Part shown: piece after piece, positions 1-7,977 of the stretch
Numbering within the stretch: the stretch's first letter is position 1
How the letters are laid out: the number at the start of each line of letters is the position of its first letter
Source of the DNA: Microbacterium oleivorans
GTDB lineage: Bacteria; Actinomycetota; Actinomycetes; Actinomycetales; Microbacteriaceae
Reading direction: 5' to 3'
DNA: 64,000 nucleotides
Assembly: GCF_001691565.1 (NCBI RefSeq)
Contig: NZ_MAYO01000003.1
Coordinates: 1,278,766-1,342,765 of the forward strand
Made by a program: the position numbers and the translations under genes
Notes under the pieces: generated by a model
Databases searched by the model: none
The model's input: only the letters and a program-made list of their open reading frames with translations
Told to the model about the DNA's origin: nothing

Positions 1-647
1 TTCGGCGCCGGGGTGACGAACGTGTCTCCGCGACGGATGATGAGCGACGCGGTCGGCGCCTCGAGCACGAAGCCGTCGGAGCTCACGAACACCGCGTCGT
101 CGGCACCACGGCGCTTCGCCTCGCGGATCGCGGCCATGTTCACTGCGTACGACAGCGTCTTCGCGCCCAGGAGCAGCCACGGCGCACGCCCCGGCAGATC
201 GATGCTGTATCCGCGGTCGAGGACGGCCACGGCGACGCCCTCGGTGCGCGCCTTCGTGAAGTCCGCCGCCGGCGCGACCGTCACCCACGCGGTCGGCGTC
301 GGGCCGTGCTCCACGCCACGGCTCAGGATCAGCTTGATGACCGCCTCGCCCTCCCCCGACGAGGCCTGCGCGCGGATGATCGCCTCGCGCCACTGCTCGA
401 GGTTCGGCGCCGGCAGCTCGCAGATCTCCGCGGAGTGAGCGAGCCGGGCCAAGTGCGGCTCGACCTCCTGCGCGTGACCGTCCACGACGCCGATCGACTC
501 GAAGATCCCGTCGCCCCGCTGCGTGCTCAGCTCCCCCACCGTCAGCGCGGGGGTGGCGGGATCGATCTCGCTGAAGGTGTCGAGGAAGTCGGTACGCGGA
601 TCGTCGGATGCCGCGGGGTCGATCATGAGTGCGAAGCGCCAGGCCAT
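1..647 (-). CDS. Aminotransferase class IV (4-amino-4-deoxychorismate lyase / branched-chain aminotransferase fold), 3' end missing
   Basis: The frame reads from an ATG at 647 to the left edge without a stop, giving about 215 residues of a PLP fold-type IV enzyme that normally has about 280-300. Visible family features are the N-terminal RGDGIFESI stretch (about residue 43), the GAKTLSYAVNMAAIREAK segment holding the usual PLP lysine region, and the downstream ADDAVFVSSDGFVLEAPTASL cofactor-binding part. The family makes p-aminobenzoate from aminodeoxychorismate or transaminates branched-chain or D-amino acids; the sequence seen does not decide which. The start is supported by a TAGGCT box 7 nt upstream, as for a leaderless mRNA. 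Actinobacterial neighbours of this type are often labelled pabC, but that is not proven here. Confidence 0.85.
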   Translation of the reverse strand, partial: MAWRFALMIDPAASDDPRTDFLDTFSEIDPATPALTVGELSTQRGDGIFESIGVVDGHAQEVEPHLARLAHSAEICELPAPNLEQWREAIIRAQASSGEGEAVIKLILSRGVEHGPTPTAWVTVAPAADFTKARTEGVAVAVLDRGYSIDLPGRAPWLLLGAKTLSYAVNMAAIREAKRRGADDAVFVSSDGFVLEAPTASLIIRRGDTFVTPAP

Positions 648-654
648 GCCACGA

Positions 655-660
655 AGCCTA
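655..660 (-). promoter_or_regulatory. -10 box of leaderless promoter (aminotransferase)
   Basis: TAGGCT on the minus strand ends 7 nt before the ATG at 647, so transcription would start at or next to the start codon. There is no Shine-Dalgarno sequence between the box and the ATG. Confidence 0.6.
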
Positions 661-944
661 CGCGGCGGCATCCGTCGTCATCGGATGCAAGAGTCCGAGC
701 GCGACACGCCGCCTGCCAGCCCCGGGATGCCGCGTGTCGCCATCGATCCATTGCATCCGCGCACGCGCCCCAAGACCCACACCCGACACGCCCGGCCGCA
801 ACGAAATCTCCGCTCGACCGGAATACCTCCGGAGCCCCTCCGTTACACTTTTCTAGCCGGGCCGCAGTAACCCCGGGCTCCATCTTCAGCCGCTGCGAGC
901 GGCCACGCGCCGAGAGGCGTTCTGCGGTCCGGCACTTTTTATGC
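661..944. other. Intergenic stretch, no gene seen
   Basis: About 280 bases between the aminotransferase start and the 3' end of the next minus-strand gene. Open frames here have no family resemblance and poor codon bias. The only structure noticed is a small perfect hairpin (GCCGCT, 3-base loop, AGCGGC) at 889-903, which could weakly terminate the gene ending at 945 but lacks a T-run. Confidence 0.5.
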
Positions 945-1583
945 CTACGTGAGGCCGTCGCGTCGCCACAGCGCTGCGGCCGCGACGAGATCCCCCGCGT
1001 AGGTGTCGAGGCGCAGCGCCCGCGTCGTGAAGGTCGACGCCCGCACCGGTTCGCTCTCGTCGTAGTCGTCGGCGAGGTCGGTCGCCCCCGCCGCCACGAC
1101 CCGGGAGAAGGATGCCGCCCGCTCGAGCGCGAGCGCGAAGTCGCCCGCGAACACTCCGCGCAGGATCAGGTCGATGAGCGAGACGAGCTCGTCAGGGCTC
1201 GCCGGAGCCGGCGCACCGGCGATCACGACATCCGCCGATGACAGACGTGTCCGTCCACGCTCGTAGAGCAGCGCCGCCGTCGCCGCGTCGTCATGGATCA
1301 TCAGCTGCAGCAGGTACAGCCGCCACAGTGCGCCCGGCAGCGACCGCGCGGGCGAGTGCGCCCACAGCTCCGCGATCGTCGCGATGCCGTGCGCGTCGGT
1401 GAACGTGACGAGCCGGTCGATGACGTCGTCGTGAGGCTGCTCGCGAACGCGCGAGAGAAGAGCGGATGCCGTGGCGTGCGCTACGCGGCTGGCTTCAGCG
1501 GGATCGTCGGCGGCGAAGTTCCGGTCGAACGAGTCGGGTGAGCGGCGGACCGGCTTGTGGAAGTCGCGGGACGCGTCAGACAT
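945..1583 (-). CDS. Conserved actinobacterial protein of unknown function
   Basis: 212 residues, no signal peptide and no membrane segment. The N-terminus SDASRDFHKPVRRSPDSFDR and the helical remainder resemble a family widespread in Actinobacteria that databases often carry under a misleading RNA-polymerase-beta label; I see no polymerase motif. It looks all-helical, with alanine- and leucine-rich repeats of about 20 residues. The start at 1583 is fixed by a TAGCCT box 6 nt upstream. It is transcribed in the same direction as the flanking genes but separated by gaps of 71 and 297 bases, so it is probably monocistronic. Function unknown. Confidence 0.8.
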   Translation of the reverse strand: MSDASRDFHKPVRRSPDSFDRNFAADDPAEASRVAHATASALLSRVREQPHDDVIDRLVTFTDAHGIATIAELWAHSPARSLPGALWRLYLLQLMIHDDAATAALLYERGRTRLSSADVVIAGAPAPASPDELVSLIDLILRGVFAGDFALALERAASFSRVVAAGATDLADDYDESEPVRASTFTTRALRLDTYAGDLVAAAALWRRDGLT

Positions 1584-1589
1584 CGTTCC

Positions 1590-1595
1590 AGGCTA
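1590..1595 (-). promoter_or_regulatory. -10 box of leaderless promoter
   Basis: TAGCCT on the minus strand lies 6 nt before the ATG at 1583, with no ribosome-binding site in between. Confidence 0.6.
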
Positions 1596-1654
1596 CTCCG
1601 GGAGCAACGCACCCCGACCGGCCGGAGCCGAAGCGGGGTGCGGAGCGAAAGCTG

Positions 1655-2473
1655 TCAGGCCGTGGGGATCGCGACGATCGGCTCGGTGGTGGGCTTGCCG
1701 TCGGGCGACCCGCCCGCCTGCTCGACCGTGATCGCGATGACGTCGCCCGGCTTGAAGTCGCCGTCGAGGAGCGCGGTGACCTCGTCGGACGGATCGAATG
1801 TGCCCGCCGCGATTGGTTCGTCGCCACGGACGAACCAGAGTTCGAACGTGCGACCGTCCGCGATCTTCGGTGCGTCGTCGGTGGTCAGGACGACTTTCCC
1901 GAGCGAGGGCGACCAGTGCACCTCGGCCTCGCCACCGTCGGTGAACTGCCCCGTGGCGCTCTGCCCGTCGGGCGCCGCCTCGATCTGCTCGAGCGCCTGC
2001 ACCTGAGCGGGCGTGCGCACCTGCTCCATGATCGAACCGACGCCCCAGCCGATGCCCACGAGGAGCGCGGCCGATGCGACGAGAGCGAACAGTCCGCGCG
2101 TCCAGTTGCGGCGCTGGACCGCCTGGATCGCCTCGGTGGGGGGTCCGGCGACGATCGGCTCGCGCTCCACGACGGGCTCAGGCGCGAAGGCGGATTCGGG
2201 CTGGACGACGTCTTCGGGAGTGGACGCGGCGGCCACCGGCATCCGCTGCGGGAGAGAGCCGATCTGCGCGAGGAGCCGGTCGCGGACGTGTGCGGGTGGG
2301 ACCTCTTCTCCCGCACCTTCGGCGAGGAAGCCGGCGACCTGTGCGTCGGTGTCGACGAGCTCCTCCCATTCGGGGTGAGCGGCGAGGGCCTGCTGGTACG
2401 CCTGCTCGTCGTCAGCGGACAACGCGTCGAGCGCGTGCCCTGCCGAGAGTTCGGCGAAATCCTTCTCGTTCAC
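1655..2473 (-). CDS. rskA: Anti-sigma-K factor RskA
   Basis: 272 residues with the layout of RskA: a cytoplasmic N-terminal sigma-binding part (about 1-70, with the typical AGHALDALSADDEQAYQQAL segment), a proline- and glutamate-rich linker, one membrane helix at about 127-148, and an extracytoplasmic RskA domain at about 150-270. RskA proteins hold SigK inactive at the membrane until regulated proteolysis releases it. The start codon overlaps the sigK stop by 4 bases (ATGA), so the two are translationally coupled, as in mycobacteria. Neighbouring fasciclin lipoprotein at 3273 is the expected SigK target. The signal sensed is not apparent from the sequence. Confidence 0.93.
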   Translation of the reverse strand: MNEKDFAELSAGHALDALSADDEQAYQQALAAHPEWEELVDTDAQVAGFLAEGAGEEVPPAHVRDRLLAQIGSLPQRMPVAAASTPEDVVQPESAFAPEPVVEREPIVAGPPTEAIQAVQRRNWTRGLFALVASAALLVGIGWGVGSIMEQVRTPAQVQALEQIEAAPDGQSATGQFTDGGEAEVHWSPSLGKVVLTTDDAPKIADGRTFELWFVRGDEPIAAGTFDPSDEVTALLDGDFKPGDVIAITVEQAGGSPDGKPTTEPIVAIPTA

Positions 2474-3069
2474 AGCGTCACCCCCATTTCCTGTCGTAGG
2501 CGGTTCAATCCATCACGCATCCGTGTCTTGATCGTTCCGAGCGGCGCTCCGAGGAGTGCCGCGATTTCACTTTGGCTGTATCCCCCGAAGTACGCGAGGG
2601 TGATGGCTTCGCGCTGCGCGTCGGGCAGCGAGCGAAGCGCGCGTACGACGCGACGGCCTTCGATCCGCAACTCGACCTGCTCGGCGATGCCCTCTTGTTG
2701 TGTGTTCGCATCGCGAATGCCGACGCGAACGTCCCGGTCCACGCTGGACTGCGATGCGCGAACCCGGTCCACTGCCCGACGATGAGCCATCGTCAGGATC
2801 CAACTTCTTCCTTGCCCCTTGTTCGGAGCGAACCCAGAAGCGGATTGCCAGATCTCCAAGAAGACCTCTTGCAGCACTTCCTCGCTTTGGGAGGGGTCGA
2901 CGAGGACCCGTCGGATCAGTCCGAACACCCGCGAGGAGAGCATGTCGTACAGCTCTGCGAAGGCCACCTGATCGCCGTCGGCGATGCGGACGAGCAATTC
3001 GCCGGCGTGATCCGCCGACTCCTCGTCCTCAGGGACGTCAACACCGTCGATAACCATTGCCCCCAGCAT
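2470..3069 (-). CDS. sigK: ECF RNA polymerase sigma factor SigK
   Basis: ECF sigma factor with region 2 (about LVRIADGDQVAFAELYDML through the EEVLQEVFLEIW and RSWILTMAHRRAVDRVR segments) and region 4 (REAITLAYFGGYSQSEIAALL, then LGTIKTRMRDGLNRLRQ, the -35 reading helix-turn-helix). It directs RNA polymerase to SigK promoters and is restrained by RskA, encoded immediately downstream with a 4-base overlap. The start is uncertain: the frame is open to 3099, but the ATG at 3069 has a GGGAG 4 nt upstream, and another ATG lies at 3057. 199 residues from 3069 is normal for the family. Divergent from the fasciclin gene, which carries a SigK-like promoter. Confidence 0.92.
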   Translation of the reverse strand: MLGAMVIDGVDVPEDEESADHAGELLVRIADGDQVAFAELYDMLSSRVFGLIRRVLVDPSQSEEVLQEVFLEIWQSASGFAPNKGQGRSWILTMAHRRAVDRVRASQSSVDRDVRVGIRDANTQQEGIAEQVELRIEGRRVVRALRSLPDAQREAITLAYFGGYSQSEIAALLGAPLGTIKTRMRDGLNRLRQEMGVTL

Positions 3070-3197
3070 GCCACTCCCGCGCGCACGAACACGGATCACG
3101 GGGCGGGAATCCCTGGTGAGCAGGCCGGATCGAAAGGGATTTGTGACCCGCGTGACCCCCGGGAGATCGCCGATCCAAAAAAATCTCGACAGATGTG

Positions 3198-3224
3198 CAA
3201 TCCGTTTGGCTAGCGGTTCCGAAG
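3198..3224 (+). promoter_or_regulatory. Candidate SigK-dependent promoter of the fasciclin gene
   Basis: CAATCC (3198-3203) and CCGAAG (3219-3224) are separated by 15 bases. The mycobacterial SigK promoter consensus, as I recall it, is CCATCC with about 16 bases to CCGAAT, so each box differs at one position and the spacer is one base short. It sits about 50 bases before the ATG at 3273, in the right orientation. Confidence 0.6.
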
Positions 3225-3272
3225 ACCTGTCATCGCCGCCGCAGAGGGCGGTCCGAACACATGGAGGAAATC

Positions 3273-3947
3273 ATGTTCAGCACGAAGAAGAAGATGACCG
3301 CAGCACTCTCTCTGACGCTGGTCGGTGCCTTCGCACTCGCCGGATGCTCGTCGAACTCGATGGACAGCGGCAGCGGCAGCGGCTCGAGCGAGGCTCCGTC
3401 CTCGCAGGCTCCCATGGAGTCCCCCGAAGCCTCGGACGGCGGCATGGACACCGCGTCGAACCTCGTCGGCCCCGGCTGCGCGGACTACGCGAAGGCTGTG
3501 CCGGACGGCGCAGGCTCGGTCGAGGGCATGTCGAAGGACCCGGTTGCGACCGCGGCATCCAACAACCCGCTGCTCAAGACGCTCACCGCTGCCGTCAGCG
3601 GCCAGCTGAACAAGGACGTCAACCTCGTCGACACGCTGAACGGCGACAAGTTCACCGTCTTCGCTCCCGTTGACGACGCGTTCGCCAAGATCCCGGCCGC
3701 CACGATCGACGGCCTCAAGACCGACTCGAAGACGCTGACGAAGATCCTCACCTACCACGTGGTCCCCGGTGAGATCGCTCCGGCCGACATCGACGGCACC
3801 CACAAGACCGTCGAGGGCCAGGACCTGAAGGTCACCGGCTCGGGCGACGAGCTCATGGTCAACGACGCCAAGGTCATCTGCGGTGGCGTCGAGACCGCGA
3901 ACGCGACTGTGTACCTCATCGACACGGTGCTGATGCCCCCGATGTAA
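3273..3947 (+). CDS. Fasciclin (FAS1) domain lipoprotein, MPT70/MPT83-like
   Basis: 224 residues. Lipoprotein signal peptide with lipobox LAGC (Cys25), then a serine/glycine/methionine-rich linker to about residue 60, and one FAS1 domain from about 90 to the end, with the H1-like motif [11 protein letters not shown], the YH dipeptide in TYHVVPGEI and the H2-like [16 protein letters not shown]1 lipoproteins act in the envelope in adhesion or matrix interactions; in mycobacteria the homologous MPT70/MPT83 are the main SigK targets. The start at 3273 follows GGAGGA with 5 nt spacing; an upstream in-frame ATG at 3261 has no such site. It is divergent from sigK-rskA and preceded by a SigK-like promoter, so it is most likely regulated by that pair. 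Confidence 0.93.
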   Translation: MFSTKKKMTAALSLTLVGAFALAGCSSNSMDSGSGSGSSEAPSSQAPMESPEASDGGMDTASNLVGPGCADYAKAVPDGAGSVEGMSKDPVATAASNNPLLKTLTAAVSGQLNKDVNLVDTLNGDKFTVFAPVDDAFAKIPAATIDGLKTDSKTLTKILTYHVVPGEIAPADIDGTHKTVEGQDLKVTGSGDELMVNDAKVICGGVETANATVYLIDTVLMPPM

Positions 3948-3965
3948 TTCACGGTCTTTCTGACC

Positions 3966-4015
3966 GGCGGCGTCGTCGAAGCTCTGCGGGCTTCGGCGGC
4001 GCCGCCTCCTTTTGT
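3966..4015 (+). terminator. Rho-independent terminator after the fasciclin gene
   Basis: A stem of about 17 base pairs (3966-3982 with 3989-4006, including G-T pairs) is followed by a T-rich run (TCCTTTTGTTT), starting 18 bases after the fasciclin stop. Confidence 0.8.
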
Positions 4016-4053
4016 TTCCGCCTTACGGGGGATGCCGATGGCCGACGCCCTGC

Positions 4054-4059
4054 GTAGCG
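4054..4059 (+). promoter_or_regulatory. -10 box of leaderless promoter
   Basis: TAGCGT ends 7 nt before the ATG at 4067. Confidence 0.5.
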
Positions 4060-4066
4060 TCGAGGG

Positions 4067-4243
4067 ATGGCGAACAACAACATGCGGGGAATGTCGTTCG
4101 GTCTGTGGATCGCGTTTGGGATGCTCGGCGGCGCGATCGTCGGGATGCTCTTCCTCGACAACATCGGCCTCGGCGCTGCCTTCGGCCTGTCCTTCGGGAT
4201 CATGTTCGGCATCGTCTTCAGCGCGCAGAAGAGCACGAAGTAG
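4067..4243 (+). CDS. Small glycine-rich membrane protein (58 aa)
   Basis: The frame encodes 58 residues: a short polar N-terminus with Asn and Met (MANNNMRGMSFG), two predicted membrane helices (about 11-30 and 34-52) rich in Gly with repeated GxxxG spacing, and a basic tail KSTK. It lies between the fasciclin terminator and tRNA-Lys and has its own TAGCGT box 7 nt upstream, plus a GAGGG that could serve as a ribosome-binding site, so it is likely a real independent gene. I do not recognise a family; GxxxG helices suggest oligomerisation in the membrane. Function unknown. Confidence 0.7.
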   Translation: MANNNMRGMSFGLWIAFGMLGGAIVGMLFLDNIGLGAAFGLSFGIMFGIVFSAQKSTK

Positions 4244-4282
4244 CGGATGCCGCCACCCTCGCCCATTAGGCTGGGTGGCTGA

Positions 4283-4355
4283 GGGCCTCTAGCTCAGTCG
4301 GTAGAGCATCGGACTTTTAATCCGCGGGTCGTGGGTTCGAGCCCCACGGGGCCCA
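4283..4355 (+). tRNA. tRNA-Lys (anticodon TTT)
   Basis: 73 bases fold as a full cloverleaf: acceptor GGGCCTC pairs with GGGGCCC (one G-T pair), D arm GCTC..GAGC, anticodon stem CGGA/TCCG with loop CTTTTAA giving anticodon TTT, and T arm GTGGG-TTCGAGC-CCCAC. The discriminator base is A and the CCA end is not encoded. A lower-GC segment starts right after its 3' end, so it may have served as an integration site. Confidence 0.96.
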
Positions 4356-4457
4356 CCTCTGATGTACTGGGTTTGGACGTATTTCCGCGATCCTGGTCGA
4401 CGACTTGCACCTCGCCGTGACGCACTCGTAAGTACATGTGCGCGGCTGCCACACAAG

Positions 4458-4463
4458 TAATAT
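4458..4463 (+). promoter_or_regulatory. -10 box of leaderless promoter (acyltransferase)
   Basis: TAATAT, close to the ideal TATAAT, lies 6 nt before the GTG at 4470; no ribosome-binding site intervenes. Confidence 0.65.
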
Positions 4464-4469
4464 GCTCAG

Positions 4470-5579
4470 GTGACCGCACTGCCTCCTGACCCGATCACCC
4501 CCCCAGTGCGCGCGAACGCAGGGCGCCTCCGATTCTCGATGTTGGATGGTTTACGGTTCACCGCGGCGTTGGGAGTCGTCTTCTTCCACTTCACCGCTAA
4601 GCAGCATCAAGCCTGGGGTAGGCCGGTTGATGATGTATTTCCGACCCTCCATGTTCCCACGGCTCTGGGCTATTACGGCGTCCACCTTTTCTTCGTGATC
4701 TCCGGATTCGTCATCCTCATGACAGCGTGGGGAAAGGATCTCCCTTCCTACGTGTCCTCGAGGGTCAGCCGCCTGTACCCCGCCTACCTCGTTGCGGTCC
4801 CAGCCGCAGCGCTTCTGCTCGGAGTTATCTGGCTCAAGCAGAAGGAGATAACTCTTGAGCAAGTTGCGGTGAATCTCACGATGATGCAGGGAGCTTTTGG
4901 GGTGGACCACATCGACGGCGTGTATTGGACGCTGTGGGTCGAACTGCGGTTCTACGTGCTGATTGCGATCTTCATGCTGGTGGGGGTCACCAGACAACGC
5001 GTTCTCGCCTTCGCCGCCCTGTGGCCCACTGCGGCGGCCCTCGCACGAACCGCTAACGAGCGATTGGTCTCTGAAGCCTTGATCGCCGATTACGCACCGC
5101 TGTTCGCGGGGGGTATGGCAATCTACCTCCTTACGCGGGACCGGCGAGATCGTGCTGCCTGGGCGGTGCTCGCATTGTCGGCGATGCTGGCAGTCGTCGT
5201 TCCCGGCGAGCACAGCCAGGCGATTCTCAAGAGTTCTACAGGCGTCAGCTTCTCTGACTCAACGACGGCTGTAGTCATCCTCTGCTGCTTCGGCGCAGTC
5301 GCAATCGCAACGCTGACCCCTCTCGCTCGTGTACACCTCCGGTGGCTAACCGTCCTCGGATTGCTCACTTATCCTCTGTACCTTGTTCACCAGTGGTGGG
5401 GATGGTGGGTCATTCACCTCCTCTCCGGAAAGCTGCCCGACCTCATAGTCCTGGCTATCGCCATCGGTTTCGTTGTGTGTTTCGCGGCTCTGATCTACCG
5501 CTTCGTAGAGCGGCCGGTCGCCCCACGCGCGCGACGAGCCATCGAGAAGTCGCTCCGCCTTGGCGCCGGTCGAAGTTGA
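4470..5579 (+). CDS. Acyltransferase family 3 membrane protein (OafA/YrhL-like)
   Basis: 369 residues with about ten membrane helices. The N-terminal LDGLRFTAALGVVFFHF contains the family's catalytic histidine, GVHLFFVISGFVI is the second signature and SRVSRLYPAYLVAV carries the RxxRxxP-type motif. These enzymes O-acylate cell-surface sugars such as exopolysaccharide, LPS or peptidoglycan-linked glycans from the cytoplasmic acyl-CoA pool. No SGNH domain follows, so this is the short membrane-only form. GTG start set by the TAATAT box. Codon use is clearly less GC-biased than the neighbours (for example CTTAGCTAT-type choices), and the gene abuts tRNA-Lys, which points to horizontal acquisition. 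Confidence 0.9.
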   Translation: MTALPPDPITPPVRANAGRLRFSMLDGLRFTAALGVVFFHFTAKQHQAWGRPVDDVFPTLHVPTALGYYGVHLFFVISGFVILMTAWGKDLPSYVSSRVSRLYPAYLVAVPAAALLLGVIWLKQKEITLEQVAVNLTMMQGAFGVDHIDGVYWTLWVELRFYVLIAIFMLVGVTRQRVLAFAALWPTAAALARTANERLVSEALIADYAPLFAGGMAIYLLTRDRRDRAAWAVLALSAMLAVVVPGEHSQAILKSSTGVSFSDSTTAVVILCCFGAVAIATLTPLARVHLRWLTVLGLLTYPLYLVHQWWGWWVIHLLSGKLPDLIVLAIAIGFVVCFAALIYRFVERPVAPRARRAIEKSLRLGAGRS

Positions 5580-6211
5580 TTCCCTGCTGAATTCGACGAG
5601 CAGCGCGTCCGAGGTGTTGGTACCGGATGGGCATATCACCGGCACTCTGCGCACGACCCTGGTCATGAGCCGAAGAGTAGCCCCGCGCATCTGCGCGCTC
5701 GTCGGAGTGAAGGAGGCTGCGTCGGAGGGGCCTGCGCAGCTATCAGAGGCAATGCCGCTCGAGTCGACGCTTTTCTCGTTCCAGTTGGTGCCTAGCGTCA
5801 CCAACGTGCACACGAAGGACGAGATCGCGCGTTGAGTGGGATATCCGCCGGAGGCGGATCCGCACTTCTGTTGACAACCGCGGTGAGAGCGTTCCCCGAA
5901 TCGACGACCTCGGTGGGGACCCTCCACCGAACGGCTGGGCGACAGCTCCCCCAACCTCATGGCCGGGGCGATCAAGAGATAGTCGACCGACCGAGCCAAA
6001 TCCGCGAGCGCGATCCCTAGCCGACCGTCGAGCTAGTCGGGTTAGCAGCGCTTGACTACGTTTCGAGGCGGAACAACATCCGCGTTCACGGCGAGCCCGA
6101 CATGCACACCCCAATCGAGTCCGAAACCCAGATGGCGCGATTGTCGCCCGGGCAGCGCATGTGTGATGTGCACGGGCTACCCGGGCTCGAGCTGCGTTTC
6201 GTCCCGTCGGA
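5580..6211. other. Degenerate intergenic DNA in the tRNA-Lys island
   Basis: About 630 bases with no intact gene. A plus-strand frame to 5835 and a minus-strand frame across 5346-5999 are open but match no family I know, and the latter overlaps the acyltransferase. A perfect hairpin (ATCCGCC, 3-base loop, GGCGGAT) lies at 5843-5859 and a TTGACA at 5871-5876 looks like an orphan -35 box. Mixed frames with patches of coding-like bias suggest decayed genes. Confidence 0.5.
6055..6103 (+). pseudogene. Possible 5' relic of an RsbQ-type alpha/beta hydrolase
   Basis: One frame reads DYVSRRNNIRVHGEPD, which resembles the conserved N-terminal RRNNVRVxG stretch of RsbQ-like hydrolases. The expected HGFGCDQ oxyanion segment does not follow in any frame, so at most about 16 codons remain. 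The match is short and could be chance. Confidence 0.3.
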
Positions 6212-7162
6212 CTACGCCATCCGGCCGAACGTAGCCTCGATGTCGGCCATCTCCATCGCAGCCGTCGCTTCGATGAGGGCCCGGAGCTCCTTGTCGGCTC
6301 CCGGCGAGAACTCTTCCGGACGCTCCGGCGAGATGGTCATGGGTGAACCTGCCGGTGCCTGCTCACTGGCATCCAGCTGCGTCCCGTCATTCGACGGCGA
6401 CGCGCCCTGGAAGATGCGACCGGCTTCGGACTGGTTGCCCAGATCGAACGAGTACTGCTTGCTCTGCAGCCCGAGGTCGACGAGACGCTTGACCTCGGGG
6501 AACTGCTCGGCGTTCGTCTTCGGGATCGGGAGCGACGTACGCCAATTCACCCCCAGGGTCTCGAGAGCCTTGGCGTAGGCGTTCTCATGCGCCTGGTCCC
6601 GCACGATGAGGTACGAGATCGTGCTGCGCGCCATCTTGTTGTCGGTCATCTCGTAGAGGCGGCACTTCTGCAGGCGTCCCGTCGACTCGAGCATGAGGTT
6701 GTAGAGCAGGTCGAGCACGAGGTTGCCCGAGTTGTAGACGTAGCTGCCCATCCACGGGTTGCCCGCGGCATCCACTGGCAGCGCACCCTGCGCGCCGACG
6801 AGGTAGTGATGGATGTTGCTGTGGTCGACGGCGATGCTCAGCGGCGTCGCACCGCCCGCGCCAGGCTCGTCGACGGGATCGGTGGGCTTGCCCTTGTACC
6901 TGGGCGAGCCATCCAGCAAACGGGAGATCGTCGTGCCGATGAGCTCGACGTGGCTGATCTCCTCGGTGCCGATGCCCTGGATGAGGTCCTTGTACGGCTT
7001 CCCGGACGGGCCGCGGAAGTTGATGCTCTGGAACAGGTACTGCATCATCGTGCGCATCTCGCCGAACTGTCCGCCGAGACCCTCCTGCAGTGCGTTGGCG
7101 GCCGCGGGATCGGGCTCGTCCTGTGCGATCTCATTGATGAACTCTTGAACGTGGAAGTACAT
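6212..7162 (-). CDS. Manganese catalase
   Basis: 316 residues, the usual size for the di-manganese (non-haem) catalases that convert hydrogen peroxide to water and oxygen in the cytoplasm. All metal ligands can be placed at family spacing: Glu35, Glu67 or 68 and His71 (EEISH), Glu159 (LMLES) and His192 (RDQAHE). The C-terminal tail after about 245 is longer, polar and proline-rich. The start at 7162 is chosen because GGAGGA lies 3 nt upstream, whereas the frame stays open to 7240 without a site. It sits alone, minus strand, downstream of a glycosyltransferase gene whose stop is 105 bases upstream of this start; probably a stress-induced single gene. Confidence 0.95.
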   Translation of the reverse strand: MYFHVQEFINEIAQDEPDPAAANALQEGLGGQFGEMRTMMQYLFQSINFRGPSGKPYKDLIQGIGTEEISHVELIGTTISRLLDGSPRYKGKPTDPVDEPGAGGATPLSIAVDHSNIHHYLVGAQGALPVDAAGNPWMGSYVYNSGNLVLDLLYNLMLESTGRLQKCRLYEMTDNKMARSTISYLIVRDQAHENAYAKALETLGVNWRTSLPIPKTNAEQFPEVKRLVDLGLQSKQYSFDLGNQSEAGRIFQGASPSNDGTQLDASEQAPAGSPMTISPERPEEFSPGADKELRALIEATAAMEMADIEATFGRMA

Positions 7163-7266
7163 GGTTCCTCCGGGGGTTGGGAGCCCGACGATCCGCCTGT
7201 CTCCCCGCCCCGCCGCGCCCCTTGCCGACCTAGACGACACCCGCTACCTTCCGCCCGTGAGTCGAT

Positions 7267-7977
7267 TCAGCCGACCCCGGCGATGCGTTCGTGGGTTGCG
7301 CGGACGAACGCGGCGTACCCTCCGGGTGTGCGCCCCCAGAGACGGCCGGACGTGACCACCTCGTTCTCGTCCGTCGCGACTACGCGTGCGCCGAGCGACC
7401 GTGCGGCGCGAACGAGCGCGACGTCCTCATGCTCGTCGAGATCGGGGAACTCCCCCGCCGCGACGTACACATCGGCACGCAGTCCGAGGTTCGCGCCGTG
7501 CACGTTGCCCGCAGGACGACCCCGCGGATGCGTCTGCAGCCAATGCTCCGCATGATCGAGAGTGAGGTCCGCGAAATCCGGACGGACGGTGCCGAGGACG
7601 ACGTCGGCCCCCGCCGCGCGGAGGTCGAGCTGATGGCTGAGCCAGGTGCCGGGGACGACGGAGTCTCCATCCGTCGTACCGATCCAGACGTCGTCGGACG
7701 ACCCGAGTTCGGCGAGGGCGGCGGCCACGCCGAGGCGTCGAGCCGTCCCCACATTTCGTGCGTCGATCTCGATGGTGCGCACCGGCCAGGACAGCGCGAT
7801 CCGGGCCGAGGCATCCGTGCACGCATCGAGGACGACGACCGTCACGATCCGCGCTCCCGGGTGCGTCCGCCGAGTGTGCTCGACGGACGCGGTGAGCGCA
7901 GCGAGGCAGTCGTCGAGGAGCTCGGCTTCGTCGTGCACGGGGACGACGATCGCCACCGTGGGGCTGCCGGGCGTCAC
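7267..7977 (-). CDS. Glycosyltransferase family 2
   Basis: 236 residues with a GT-A fold: N-terminal VAIVVPVHDEAELLDDCL (nucleotide binding), the central acidic motif TTDGDSVVPGTWL (DxD-like metal site) and the acceptor-side DEHEDVALVRAARSLG near the C-terminus. No membrane segment, so a soluble or peripheral enzyme moving a sugar from an NDP donor. It is the last gene of a coupled trio: its start overlaps the stop of the PIG-L/methyltransferase gene by 4 bases. That context suggests it glycosylates the small molecule modified by the two upstream enzymes rather than working on the cell wall. The donor and acceptor cannot be read from the sequence. Confidence 0.9.
   Translation of the reverse strand: MTPGSPTVAIVVPVHDEAELLDDCLAALTASVEHTRRTHPGARIVTVVVLDACTDASARIALSWPVRTIEIDARNVGTARRLGVAAALAELGSSDDVWIGTTDGDSVVPGTWLSHQLDLRAAGADVVLGTVRPDFADLTLDHAEHWLQTHPRGRPAGNVHGANLGLRADVYVAAGEFPDLDEHEDVALVRAARSLGARVVATDENEVVTSGRLWGRTPGGYAAFVRATHERIAGVG

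Noticed and set aside
4294..4479. Minus-strand frame over tRNA-Lys ending in GLEPTTRGLKVRCSTD-like residues
   Set aside because: This is the familiar false ORF produced by reading a tRNA backwards.
5346..5999. 217-codon minus-strand frame in the island
   Set aside because: It overlaps the end of the acyltransferase, contains no recognisable domain and no start signal.
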